A stretch of 10,732 nucleotides of DNA, taken from an uncultured bacterium (GTDB lineage: Bacteria; Patescibacteriota; Minisyncoccia; Minisyncoccales; JAQTVQ01). A model generated the notes under the pieces. The model was not told where the DNA came from. It worked only from the letters and a program-made list of their open reading frames with translations, and made no database searches. The stretch's first letter is position 1. Every line of letters begins with the position of its first letter. The stretch lies in contig CAIMDX010000063.1 in the NCBI GenBank assembly GCA_903839905.1, positions 1-10,732 of the forward strand. Reading direction: 5' to 3'. Positions 1 through 8,559 of the stretch are shown here, piece by piece. The translations under genes and the position numbers were made by a program.

Positions 1-2822
1 GGCTTGAAATTCGCGCTTATCCATCGGAAAAGATTCACGCAAAGGTTTATATTATGACTTTTTCTGAAGGAGATAGGGACACGGGCCGGGTTATTACCGG
101 GTCAAGCAATTTTACGCAGGCAGGATTGATTGATAATTTAGAATTCAATGTTGAACTTAAAAATCGTTCCGATTATGAATTTGCTTTGGAGAAGTTTAAC
201 GATCTTTGGAAAGACGCGGTTGATGTTAGCCAAAAATATGTTGAAACTATCAAGGCAAAAACCTGGCTCAATGATAAGATCACGCCTTACGAGCTTTATT
301 TAAAATTTCTTTATGAGTATTTTAAGGATGATTTGAATCAGCATGATGAGTTGTTTTTCAAATACTTGCCAAACGAATTTCTAAAGTTGGAATATCAAGA
401 GCAGGCAGTTTTAAACACAAAAAAGATACTCGATGAATATGGCGGAGTGTTTATATCTGATGTGGTCGGGCTTGGCAAAACCTATATTTCGGCAATGCTT
501 GCCGGTCAAATCGTGAATGACGGCAGGATATTGGTTATCGCGCCGCCCGTGCTTATTGATGAAACGAATCCTGGATCATGGAAAAAAGTTTTTAGGGATT
601 TTAATATTCCGGCAACATTTAGATCAATCGGCGAGTTGGACAAAATCATCAAAGATGGTGTTGAGCAATATCGCCATGTTTTCGTAGATGAGGCGCATCG
701 TTTTAGAACTGAAAACAACGCTACCTACGAGAAGCTGGCGGAAATTTGCCGCGGCAAAAAAGTGATATTAGTCACCGCTACTCCTTATAACAATTCTCCA
801 AAAGATATTTTGAGCCAAATTAAGCTATTTCAACCAGCTCGCAAGAGTACAATTCCCGGACTTCCCGATTTGGAGCAATTCTTTTCCGGCTTGGATCGGA
901 AATTAAAGAATTTAGATCGCCAGAACGATTACGATGCTTATATCGAAACAGTCAGAGAAAACGCCAAGGAAATAAGAGAAAAAGTTTTGAAATATTTAAT
1001 GGTTCGCAGGACTCGGACTGAAATTAATAAATATTTCGCTGAAGACTTAGCGTCTCAAAAACTTAAATTTCCAGAGGTTGCGAAGCCCGAACCGGTTTTT
1101 TATGAACTCAACGACAACGAGGATGTTGTTTTCATAAGGACGATTGAACTTATCGCCAAAAAATTCAAATATGCCCGTTATATGCCGTTGTTGCACTATA
1201 CGGGTGAACTTTCTCATGCGGACAAATTAGCGCAGAAAAATATGGGAAAGTTTATGAAAATATTACTTATCAAGCGGCTTGAAAGCAGTTTCTACGCTTT
1301 TAAAAATTCTATTGATAGATTCATCAATTCTTATGAATCGTTTTTAGCTGAATTCGAAAATGGGAATGTTTATGTCAGTAAAAAATACATAAACAAAATT
1401 TTTGAATATTTAGACAACGACAACGACGAAGCGATTCAAAATTTAATTGGGGAAGGCAAGGCGGAAAAACTTCCCAGTAAAGATTTTGACGATAAGCTAA
1501 AACCCGATTTGCAAAATGATTTGGATATTTTGAAGGAAATTCGCTCAATGTGGTCGAGTATTAATCGTGATCCTAAATTATTAGCATTTATCGATAAATT
1601 AACCGAAGATCCAATTCTTAGAAAAAATAAACTTATTATTTTCACGGAATCCAAGGAAACAGCGGAATATTTATCAAAAAATATTGGAATTAAATTTCCG
1701 AATCAAGTGCTTTGCTTTACCGGTTCCTCAAGCCAGCTTGTTCGCGAGCAAGTGATTGAAAATTTTGACGCCAAAGTTAGGATTCCAAAAGACGATTATC
1801 GGATTCTTGTTTGTACCGAGATATTGGCCGAGGGCGTTAATCTTCATCGTTCAAATGTTGTTATTAATTATGACATACCGTGGAATCCAACCCGTATGAT
1901 GCAGAGAGTTGGCCGTATTAATCGCGTTGATACGAAATTCGATAAAATTTACACTTTCAATTTTTTCCCAACAAAACAAGCTAATGATCAAATAAAGCTT
2001 CGGGAAGCCGCCGAAGCCAAGATTAACGCCTTCCTTTCGTTGTTGGGCGGCGATGCGCAATTGCTGACGGAAAATGAACCCATAGGATCGCACGAGCTAT
2101 TTAATCGCTTAACTTCGGAAAAATTCATTACCGGAGAAGATGAGGGAGAGGAAAGCGAACTGAAATATCTGCACGCGATCAAAAATTTGCGCGATAAAGA
2201 GCCGGATATTTTTGAAAAAATCAAAAAGATGCCCAAGAAAGCGAGAACCGCCCGCACCGATGCGAATCACGGCGATCATTTGATAACTTATTTCCGGCGC
2301 GGTAAATTGCAGAAATTCTTTATTGCGAATAATAACGGCGATGCCCAGGAATTGGATTTTATGTCGGCGGCCAAAATTCTTGAAGCTGATCAAAATGAAA
2401 AACAGCAGAAATTGGGCAATAATTTTTATAGCCTGATTGATAAAAATAAAAATGCGTTTGTTTACGCAACCACCGAAGAATTGCCGGAAGCAAAAATGAG
2501 GGGCGGCCGCGACAGCGCGACCAAAATTCTTCAAATTATCAAAGCGACAATGAAAGACCGCCGCCAATTTACCGAAGATCAAGATTTGTATTTAAAAAAA
2601 GTTGTTGCCCAGCTTGAGGGAGGCGGTTTCCCAAAGCAAACCACCAAAACCGCGCTTCAAGCTCTTGCCCAGGAAATCAAAAAAGAAATTAGCCCATTAA
2701 AGATACTTGCTATCCTTGAAGCCAATATCTCAAATATGCTGCTTGAGGGGCATTTTGCCCAAACTTGCGGACGCAATTCGGGGAAAAGGGAAGTAATTTT
2801 ATCGGAATATTTAGCAAATTGA
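1..2822 (+). CDS. PLD-nuclease / SNF2-type helicase fusion, restriction subunit (5' partial)
   Basis: Probable cleavage and translocation subunit of a restriction-type defence system. The reading frame is open to the left edge (first full codon at position 3), so the ATG at 54 is internal: the codons before it encode IHAKVYIM, which is half of a phospholipase D (HKD) motif. Numbering the 939 visible residues from position 3, H12-x-K14 followed by GSSNF (33-37) forms the C-terminal HKD motif. SF2/SNF2 helicase motifs follow: GLGKT (Walker A, 156-160), DEAH (229-232), VTATP (257-261), KLIIFTES (543-550), AEGVNL (609-614) and QRVGRINR (634-641, arginine finger). The last 250 or so residues match no domain I know. 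The N-terminal half of the PLD domain must lie outside the window. The stop is 4 bases before the methyltransferase ATG, which implies co-transcription. PLD-helicase fusions are known in restriction and DISARM-like loci; the restriction role is inferred from that and from the neighbour. The domain calls are firm, the system name is not. Confidence 0.92.
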   Translation, partial: LEIRAYPSEKIHAKVYIMTFSEGDRDTGRVITGSSNFTQAGLIDNLEFNVELKNRSDYEFALEKFNDLWKDAVDVSQKYVETIKAKTWLNDKITPYELYLKFLYEYFKDDLNQHDELFFKYLPNEFLKLEYQEQAVLNTKKILDEYGGVFISDVVGLGKTYISAMLAGQIVNDGRILVIAPPVLIDETNPGSWKKVFRDFNIPATFRSIGELDKIIKDGVEQYRHVFVDEAHRFRTENNATYEKLAEICRGKKVILVTATPYNNSPKDILSQIKLFQPARKSTIPGLPDLEQFFSGLDRKLKNLDRQNDYDAYIETVRENAKEIREKVLKYLMVRRTRTEINKYFAEDLASQKLKFPEVAKPEPVFYELNDNEDVVFIRTIELIAKKFKYARYMPLLHYTGELSHADKLAQKNMGKFMKILLIKRLESSFYAFKNSIDRFINSYESFLAEFENGNVYVSKKYINKIFEYLDNDNDEAIQNLIGEGKAEKLPSKDFDDKLKPDLQNDLDILKEIRSMWSSINRDPKLLAFIDKLTEDPILRKNKLIIFTESKETAEYLSKNIGIKFPNQVLCFTGSSSQLVREQVIENFDAKVRIPKDDYRILVCTEILAEGVNLHRSNVVINYDIPWNPTRMMQRVGRINRVDTKFDKIYTFNFFPTKQANDQIKLREAAEAKINAFLSLLGGDAQLLTENEPIGSHELFNRLTSEKFITGEDEGEESELKYLHAIKNLRDKEPDIFEKIKKMPKKARTARTDANHGDHLITYFRRGKLQKFFIANNNGDAQELDFMSAAKILEADQNEKQQKLGNNFYSLIDKNKNAFVYATTEELPEAKMRGGRDSATKILQIIKATMKDRRQFTEDQDLYLKKVVAQLEGGGFPKQTTKTALQALAQEIKKEISPLKILAILEANISNMLLEGHFAQTCGRNSGKREVILSEYLAN

Positions 2823-2826
2823 AGAT

Positions 2827-5800
2827 ATGGAGAAAAAACAGGCGCAAATTTTGGTAAAAGAAACATTTGAAAACTCCTTTGATAAGCAAAGGTTTGTTAG
2901 GTTCGCCAAAGAGCTTCTTAATTTCTACGAAGCCGCGCCTTTTGTTTATCGTGGCAATATTATACCCGATGCCTATGATAAATTCATAAGCTCGTTTGAA
3001 AGAATCGGGAAATATTCGGACGGGGAAAATGAAATTGATATTCTTATCGTCAATTTAAAAAAAGAAGTTTCGCTTGAGCGAGCAAGAACCGCCCAAAGGA
3101 ATTTTATCGCTTGGTATTTGAACGGAAGCCGGGGCGGAAAACAAAAAGACGGTGCGCTGGTCGCTTTTGTCGCCCCCGATTTGAATGATTGGCGTTTTTC
3201 CTTAGTGAAAATGGATTATAAATTTGAAGAAGGTAAAACTGGCAAGGTAAAAATCAAACAGGAATTTACTCCGGCAAGACGCTGGTCTTTTTTGGTGGGC
3301 GCGAATGAAAACAGTCATACGGCGCAAAGCCGTTTGGCACCAATCGTTGAAAACGATAATCGCAATCCCTCCCTTAAAGATATTGAGGAAGCTTTTAATA
3401 TTGAGTTAGTAACAAAAGAATTTTTTGAAAAGTATCGCGATTTGTTCCTTAAAACGAAAGAATTCCTTGACGATATTGTTGTCAAAGATGAAAGGATAAG
3501 AAATGATTTTGAGGAAAAATCGGTAGATATAACGGATTTTTCAAAGAAATTGCTCGGACAAATTATTTTTTTGTATTTTTTGCAAAAAAAAGGCTGGTTT
3601 GGCGTGTCGATGGGAAAAAACTGGGGTGATGGCGACAAAAAATTCTTGCGAAATTTGTTTAATAAAGCCGCTGGAAAAAGTGAAAATTATTTTAACGATT
3701 ACTTGGAACCGCTTTTTTATGAAGCGCTGGCGAAAGAAAGAGACGACAATTATTACAGCCGTTTCATTTGCAAAATCCCATTTTTAAATGGTGGTCTTTT
3801 CGATCCCATCAATAATTATGATTGGGTGAATACGGCAATCAACTTACCGAATGAATTATTTTCAAACGATGCAAAGGATTTGAAGACTGGAGATATTGGA
3901 AGCGGAATTTTAGATATTTTTGACCGTTATAATTTTACGGTCAAGGAAGACGAGCCGCTGGAAAAAGAGGTGGCCATTGATCCGGAAATGCTGGGCAAGG
4001 TTTTTGAAAACTTGCTTGAAGTAAAAGACCGTAAATCAAAAGGTACTTATTATACACCGCGCGAAATCGTGCATTATATGTGCCAGCAAAGTTTGATAAA
4101 TTATTTAGCCAGCGAATCAGAAGGCAAGATTTCAAACGATGATTTGGAAACATTGATTAAGGATGGCGAAAAGGCGGGCGAAAACGAATTATTGGTTGAA
4201 AATAAAGGTAAAGAAACTGATGCCCATTATTACAAACTGCCGGAAAGCATCCGACGAAACGCCGCCGCGATTGATGAAAAATTAGCTTCAATAAAAGTTT
4301 GCGATCCGGCCATTGGTTCCGGCGCGTTTCCGGTGGGGATGATGAACGAAATCGTCAAAGCTCGCGAAGCGCTTTCAAGCTATCTCAAAGGCGAAACCCG
4401 CACAGTCTATAATTTCAAGCGCGACTGCATCCAAAATTCCTTGTATGGCGTTGATATTGATCCGGGCGCGGTGGAGATCGCCAAATTGCGTCTGTGGCTG
4501 TCGCTGATTGTGGACGAAGACGATATTAAGCAAATTAAGCCCTTGCCCAACTTGGATTATAAAATAATGCAGGGCAACAGCCTGCTGGAAGAATATGAAG
4601 GCATAAAGCTTTTCAACGAAAAATTACTTCAAGCCCCGATAATTTACGCTGATAATCTAAACCAAGAAAATCAGAAGATTATTAAGATGCAAAGTGAATT
4701 GCTAAAATTTTATGTAAAACACCCGGAATGGATGCATAGAAACGACATAAAGAAGCCTATTGAAATTATGAATTTAGAAAACAGACTGAGTGTGGTTCTC
4801 AAAAGCAAAAAACGCATCAGCGAAAATAGTGCCAACCAAAAAGATTTATTTACCAGCTCTGCCGGTTCGACACAAATCCGCGATGAATTGGAAAAACTGC
4901 ATAAAAAGTTTTTTGAAGAAACCAACAAAACATTAAAGGAAAATCTAAAAAAACGGATAGATGATTTAGAATGGGATTTAATAGAAGCAACACTTGAAGA
5001 GCAAAACAAAAAAATTCAACTTGAAAAAATACAGGAATTAAAAAAAACGAATATCAAGCCTTTTTTCCTTTGGAAATTGCATTTTTCCGAAGTATTTAAA
5101 GAAAATGGTGGTTTTGATGTAATTATCGCGAACCCTCCATATGTAAGACAAGAGGAGATTGATTATAAACCCGCGTTGCAGAAAGAATATGAGATTTTTA
5201 ATTCCGTGTCAGATCTTTATACTTATTTTTATGAGAGAGGGGTTGGATTGCTTAAAAATTCAGGAACACTAACATTTATTACTTCAAATAAATTTTTGCG
5301 AGCAAGATATGGAGTTTTTCTTAGAAATTACCTAAATACGAATACCACCATTAAAAGCATTATTAATTTTGGAGATCAGCATATTTTTGATGCGATAACC
5401 AATACCTTAATTTTTATATCTATTAAGCAAAAGTATGATAATGGCAATTTTAATTATTCGGATAGCATTGATGAGCCAAATAAAATTTCTTTTCCACAAA
5501 GCGGGCTACAGGATAGCGAGTGGACAATAGAAAACACAGAGATAATCGGTCTGAAAAATAAAATTGAGCGGCTCGGAACACCATTAAAGGATTGGGATAT
5601 TAGAATTAATCGAGGATTATTAACTGGATATAACGACGCTTTTATTATAAATGAAACAACGAAAGATGTATTGATTAAAAAAGATTCAAAAGCTGAAAAA
5701 ATAATTAAACCAATAATACGGGGCAGAGATATTAAACGATTTTATTTTGTCGATTCTGGTTTGTATCTCATAGTCACACACAATGGCTACCGATCTGCAA

Positions 5801-6372
5801 ATAATGAAATTATAAAGGCTATTGATATAAACAAATTGGCTTCGATTAAAAGTCATTTAGATAAATATAGCCAACAACTTAAAGACCGCCAGGACAAAGG
5901 AGCAACAGTATATAATTTAAGAGATTGTGCTTTTATGAGTGATTTTGCGAAAGAAAAAATTATTTGGATTGAGTTAACAAACGAAAACAAGTTTGCATAT
6001 TCAGATAAAGAGGATTATTTGCTTGCCGGAGCATTTTTCTTGGTTGGAAAATCGTTGAAATATCTTCTTGCTTTTCTCAACTCAAAACTCTGTCTTTTCT
6101 ATTTTAGTTTGATTTGTAACAGTTCGGGGATGGCAACAATCCAATGGAAAAAATTTGCATTGGAAAAAGTGCCAGTCATAAAAATTAGCGATAAAGATCA
6201 AAAACCATTCATTGAAATTGTTGATAAAATTTTGGCAATCACCAAAATCGGCGATTATTTGGAAAATCCCACAAAAAAACAAGAAGTCAAAGAATACGAA
6301 AACCAAATTAACCAAATGGTTTATCAACTTTATGGCCTTACACCAGAGGAGATAAAAATTGTTGAGGAATAA
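2827..6372 (+). CDS. Eco57I-like N6-adenine DNA methyltransferase with C-terminal TaqI-type target-recognition domain
   Basis: Predicted to transfer a methyl group from S-adenosylmethionine to adenine N6 in a specific DNA site, protecting host DNA from the upstream PLD-helicase. The protein has 1181 residues, the size of large one-chain methylase-specificity proteins. Residues 1-170 form an N-terminal domain with EIDILIVNLKKE (69-80) and RARTAQRNF (85-93). The family's lead-in motif GTYYTPREIV is at 406-415. The SAM-binding motif I is DPAIGSGAF (493-501), a further motif GVDIDPGAVEIAKLRLW lies near 540-555, and the catalytic NPPY is at 769-772. Between them, residues about 685-742 are highly charged and probably coiled coil. 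Residues 959-971 (IIKPIIRGRDIKR) open a TaqI_C-like recognition region that runs to about residue 1135. With this region built in, no separate specificity subunit is needed. The start lies 4 bases after the helicase stop and has no clear Shine-Dalgarno site. GC falls sharply after about position 4620. The recognised sequence cannot be predicted. Confidence 0.93.
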   Translation: MEKKQAQILVKETFENSFDKQRFVRFAKELLNFYEAAPFVYRGNIIPDAYDKFISSFERIGKYSDGENEIDILIVNLKKEVSLERARTAQRNFIAWYLNGSRGGKQKDGALVAFVAPDLNDWRFSLVKMDYKFEEGKTGKVKIKQEFTPARRWSFLVGANENSHTAQSRLAPIVENDNRNPSLKDIEEAFNIELVTKEFFEKYRDLFLKTKEFLDDIVVKDERIRNDFEEKSVDITDFSKKLLGQIIFLYFLQKKGWFGVSMGKNWGDGDKKFLRNLFNKAAGKSENYFNDYLEPLFYEALAKERDDNYYSRFICKIPFLNGGLFDPINNYDWVNTAINLPNELFSNDAKDLKTGDIGSGILDIFDRYNFTVKEDEPLEKEVAIDPEMLGKVFENLLEVKDRKSKGTYYTPREIVHYMCQQSLINYLASESEGKISNDDLETLIKDGEKAGENELLVENKGKETDAHYYKLPESIRRNAAAIDEKLASIKVCDPAIGSGAFPVGMMNEIVKAREALSSYLKGETRTVYNFKRDCIQNSLYGVDIDPGAVEIAKLRLWLSLIVDEDDIKQIKPLPNLDYKIMQGNSLLEEYEGIKLFNEKLLQAPIIYADNLNQENQKIIKMQSELLKFYVKHPEWMHRNDIKKPIEIMNLENRLSVVLKSKKRISENSANQKDLFTSSAGSTQIRDELEKLHKKFFEETNKTLKENLKKRIDDLEWDLIEATLEEQNKKIQLEKIQELKKTNIKPFFLWKLHFSEVFKENGGFDVIIANPPYVRQEEIDYKPALQKEYEIFNSVSDLYTYFYERGVGLLKNSGTLTFITSNKFLRARYGVFLRNYLNTNTTIKSIINFGDQHIFDAITNTLIFISIKQKYDNGNFNYSDSIDEPNKISFPQSGLQDSEWTIENTEIIGLKNKIERLGTPLKDWDIRINRGLLTGYNDAFIINETTKDVLIKKDSKAEKIIKPIIRGRDIKRFYFVDSGLYLIVTHNGYRSANNEIIKAIDINKLASIKSHLDKYSQQLKDRQDKGATVYNLRDCAFMSDFAKEKIIWIELTNENKFAYSDKEDYLLAGAFFLVGKSLKYLLAFLNSKLCLFYFSLICNSSGMATIQWKKFALEKVPVIKISDKDQKPFIEIVDKILAITKIGDYLENPTKKQEVKEYENQINQMVYQLYGLTPEEIKIVEE

Positions 6373-6390
6373 ATATAGTTAAAATATTTT
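6362..6390 (+). promoter_or_regulatory. Weak candidate sigma70-type promoter before the UvrD-like gene
   Basis: TTGAGG (6362-6367) and TATTTT (6385-6390) are 17 bases apart, each matching four of six consensus positions. The pair overlaps the end of the methyltransferase gene and leads into the 67-base gap before the helicase gene at 6440. That gap is the longest inside the defence module, so an internal promoter is plausible. In DNA this AT-rich such matches arise often by chance, and read-through from the upstream genes is equally likely. Confidence 0.2.
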
Positions 6391-6439
6391 AGGAAAAAAT
6401 AAAATTCAAAATCACTGAAACTCGGAATAACGAACGATT

Positions 6440-8092
6440 ATGCCCGAAACTAACTCGAATAAATTAAAGGAGGAGCTTGAATCTGCAATTGAAAAAATTG
6501 TTAATTCGGATCGTCCCAAAAAAGTAATATTGGCGGGTCCCGGAGCTGGAAAAACAACATTATTCAAAAAATTACTCGAAAAAAATGACGATGGAGAAAG
6601 GGATCAGCTGGTTTTGACTTTTATAAATAATTTAAAGGACGAACTATGTGAAAAACTTTCTCGCTTTGCTCAAGTTTTTACATTTCATGGTTATTGCGTA
6701 AAATTATTGCATGAAAATCCTCATCTGCGGACGGGTTTGTCAGAAACATTTAAGATATTTCCCTATTTACCAACTTTAATAAAAAAGGATTGGGAAATTT
6801 TATATGGGAAGACTGCCCCTCAATTTGTGGGAAATATGCGCAGTACCATAGAAGACGCACAATCTGAATTTTATCTATCGCGTTCTAATTATTATGATAC
6901 TGTTGGATTTGATGATTCAATTTTCAGAGTTTATTCTGCTTATTTTTGTGGGCGCGTTAAAATTCCAAAATATAGACTCATCTTGGTTGATGAATATCAA
7001 GATTTCAACCGGCTTGAAGTGAGTTTGCTGAATCTTTTAAGCAAAAATAATTCTATTGCTGTTGCTGGAGACGATGACCAGGCTCTTTATAGCCAACTTC
7101 GTGGCTCTAGTTATGAATTTATTCGCGGTTTGTATCGAGACGATGAATATGAGAATTGTGAATTGCCCTTTTGCCTTCGATGTCCCAAGGTTATCGTGGA
7201 TTCCTTTGCTGACGTAGTAAGGGTTGCGCAATATAAAAAACTTTTGCCAGGCCGCATAGATAAGCCGTACAGATATTTTGAACCTTATAGGGAGCAAGAC
7301 AGTTTAGCGCATCCAAGAATTAAGGTGCTGGAAATTTCAGCTCAACAACTTAAAACAAATTATTTCGGGAAAATTATAGCCGATATAATTAAAAAAATTC
7401 CGCGGGAATACATAATCGAGTCAAATCAGGAAAATTTTCCTACGGTTTTAGTAGTTGGACCAAAACAATATTTATCACAAATTGCCAAATACCTGCGAGA
7501 TGAAGGATTTATAATTGATTACCATGAAGGCGGGAAAGAATCTTCCGCAATAACGCGTTCAATGGCGTTGCCCTACCTTAAAGAAGACTCGAAGTCTAAT
7601 GTGGGGTGGCGTATTGCCATAGAAGCCGATAATCCCAATTTCTCTCAAGGCGCGCTGGAAAAAGCAGTTAAATATCAAAAGCCTTTATTCGGAGAAATAG
7701 AAGAAAGCTACAGGGATACTCTGCTTTTGGAAGCTAATAATTGGGTAAAGCCAGAAGAAATTGTTACAAATCAAGTTCCGCAAGGACAGCCAACTATAAA
7801 ACTAACTTCTTATGAGGGTGCCAAAGGTCTTTCTGCTCAATTTGTATTTATTGTTGGATTGCATAATGGCGACATTCCTAGGGACCCGGATCACATAAAG
7901 GAAATGGAAATTTTCAGATTCTTAGTAGCATTAACACGCACACGAAAACAATGTTATATTCTTTGGACTTATCGCTTTGCAGGAAAACCAATGAAACCAT
8001 CTGAATTTATTGGGTGGATAAACAAGGGCAGTATAGATAAAATTCGAATTGATAAAAATTATTTTTTGGAAAAAAAGAGTATAACTCCGTAA
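6440..8092 (+). CDS. UvrD/Rep-like SF1A DNA helicase, compact
   Basis: ATP-driven DNA helicase, probably the third component of the defence module. All the hallmark motifs are present in its 550 residues: Walker A GPGAGKTT (33-40), motif Ia TFINNL (60-65), Ib TFHGYC (81-86), motif II VDEYQD (183-188), motif III AGDDDQALYSQLRG (209-222), a motif IV-like LRCP (247-250), motif V SYEGAKGLSAQFVFI (457-471) and motif VI VALTRTR (496-502). It is shorter than housekeeping UvrD (about 720 residues) and close in size to defence helicases such as GajB of Gabija. The usual GajA partner, an OLD-family ATPase-TOPRIM nuclease, is absent here. No nuclease domain is visible. The gene follows the methyltransferase after 67 bases and its ATG has no convincing Shine-Dalgarno site. 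Its stop codon lies in the loop region of a terminator hairpin, so it closes the transcription unit. The family call is secure. Its part in restriction is inferred from position; an independent repair helicase is the main alternative. Confidence 0.92.
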   Translation: MPETNSNKLKEELESAIEKIVNSDRPKKVILAGPGAGKTTLFKKLLEKNDDGERDQLVLTFINNLKDELCEKLSRFAQVFTFHGYCVKLLHENPHLRTGLSETFKIFPYLPTLIKKDWEILYGKTAPQFVGNMRSTIEDAQSEFYLSRSNYYDTVGFDDSIFRVYSAYFCGRVKIPKYRLILVDEYQDFNRLEVSLLNLLSKNNSIAVAGDDDQALYSQLRGSSYEFIRGLYRDDEYENCELPFCLRCPKVIVDSFADVVRVAQYKKLLPGRIDKPYRYFEPYREQDSLAHPRIKVLEISAQQLKTNYFGKIIADIIKKIPREYIIESNQENFPTVLVVGPKQYLSQIAKYLRDEGFIIDYHEGGKESSAITRSMALPYLKEDSKSNVGWRIAIEADNPNFSQGALEKAVKYQKPLFGEIEESYRDTLLLEANNWVKPEEIVTNQVPQGQPTIKLTSYEGAKGLSAQFVFIVGLHNGDIPRDPDHIKEMEIFRFLVALTRTRKQCYILWTYRFAGKPMKPSEFIGWINKGSIDKIRIDKNYFLEKKSITP

Positions 8093-8107
8093 AATTTACG
8101 GAGTTTT
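8083..8107 (+). terminator. Intrinsic terminator overlapping the UvrD-like stop codon
   Basis: AACTCCGT (8083-8090) pairs perfectly with ACGGAGTT (8098-8105) around the loop AAAATTT, and two further A-T pairs can close within the loop. Only a short run of T (8104-8107) follows, so termination may be partial. The helicase stop TAA (8090-8092) lies at the stem-loop junction. It separates the defence module from the gene starting at 8123. Confidence 0.65.
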
Positions 8108-8122
8108 AAATATCATATTGAA

Positions 8123-8497
8123 GTGGATTTTTTAGTTGAAGATTTATTAAAAATCAAAACAGCGGATCACTCGAAAATCCAAGCTTTAATCAAGCGGTAT
8201 TTTTATGATCTCGGCTATTATTCTCGGACCGAAAAAGAAGTCTGGCGGGATAGAAAAGGCCGGATTGATGTATTCGCCCAAAAGGGCGGTTATACGGTCG
8301 GGATTGAAATTGATCATTGCTCAATCCGGCTGAACTCAATTGAAAAGTTAAACGCGCTCAAACCGTCTCTGGCGGTTTTTGTTCTAAAGGGGCGCGTTTT
8401 CAATTGGGAAAAGACATATTCCCGTTTTAAACTTTTGAAAGTAAAATCTTTGATCGTTCATTTGCAATCGGGAAGGTATAAATGGATATATCATTAA
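8123..8497 (+). CDS. Small PD-(D/E)XK-like protein, function unknown
   Basis: I do not recognise a named family. The 124 residues begin with a helical stretch (about 5-30, including IKRYFYDLGYY) and then give a restriction-endonuclease-like core. GRID ends at D49 on one strand, GIEID supplies E62 and D64 on the next, and K75 lies in the following helix in SIEKL. The usual E-x-K lysine is replaced by D64, so K75 may be a migrated catalytic or structural lysine. Without testing, nuclease activity is unproven. The start is the GTG at 8123; there is no in-frame ATG near it, and the frame is closed upstream by the helicase stop. No Shine-Dalgarno site is visible in the 15 bases between the terminator and the start, so either a promoter lies within the end of the helicase gene or transcription reads through the hairpin. 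It may belong with the mobility genes downstream, given the motif it shares with the gene at 8560. Confidence 0.72.
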   Translation: MDFLVEDLLKIKTADHSKIQALIKRYFYDLGYYSRTEKEVWRDRKGRIDVFAQKGGYTVGIEIDHCSIRLNSIEKLNALKPSLAVFVLKGRVFNWEKTYSRFKLLKVKSLIVHLQSGRYKWIYH

Positions 8498-8498
8498 G

Positions 8499-8512
8499 AC
8501 AAAAATTTTTGT
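8499..8512. repeat. Perfect 14-base AT palindrome
   Basis: ACAAAAATTTTTGT reads the same on both strands. It sits just after the stop of the small PD-(D/E)XK-like gene and directly abuts TAGAAT (8512-8517), a -10-like hexamer that has no matching -35. It could be an operator half of an otherwise unseen promoter for the 8560 gene, or simply low-complexity DNA. The composition is so biased that chance is a real possibility. Confidence 0.3.
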
Positions 8513-8559
8513 AGAATAAATGAAAACGCGCCTTTTTACAATAAGCGAAATTATTAAAA

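Noticed and set aside
2373..2532. Repeated CCAAAATTCTT at 2373 and about 2521
   Set aside because: An 11-base repeat within coding sequence rich in Lys and Ile codons is expected by chance and has no further extension.
2109..2582. Long antisense open frame (157 codons) opposite the helicase C-terminal region
   Set aside because: It is fully covered by a strongly supported gene on the other strand, has a Phe/Ile/Arg-rich composition typical of antisense frames, and shows no motif.
1..8107. Classification as DISARM, BREX or Gabija
   Set aside because: Their defining genes (DrmA/DrmB, BrxC/PglZ, GajA) are not in the window; only single components look similar.
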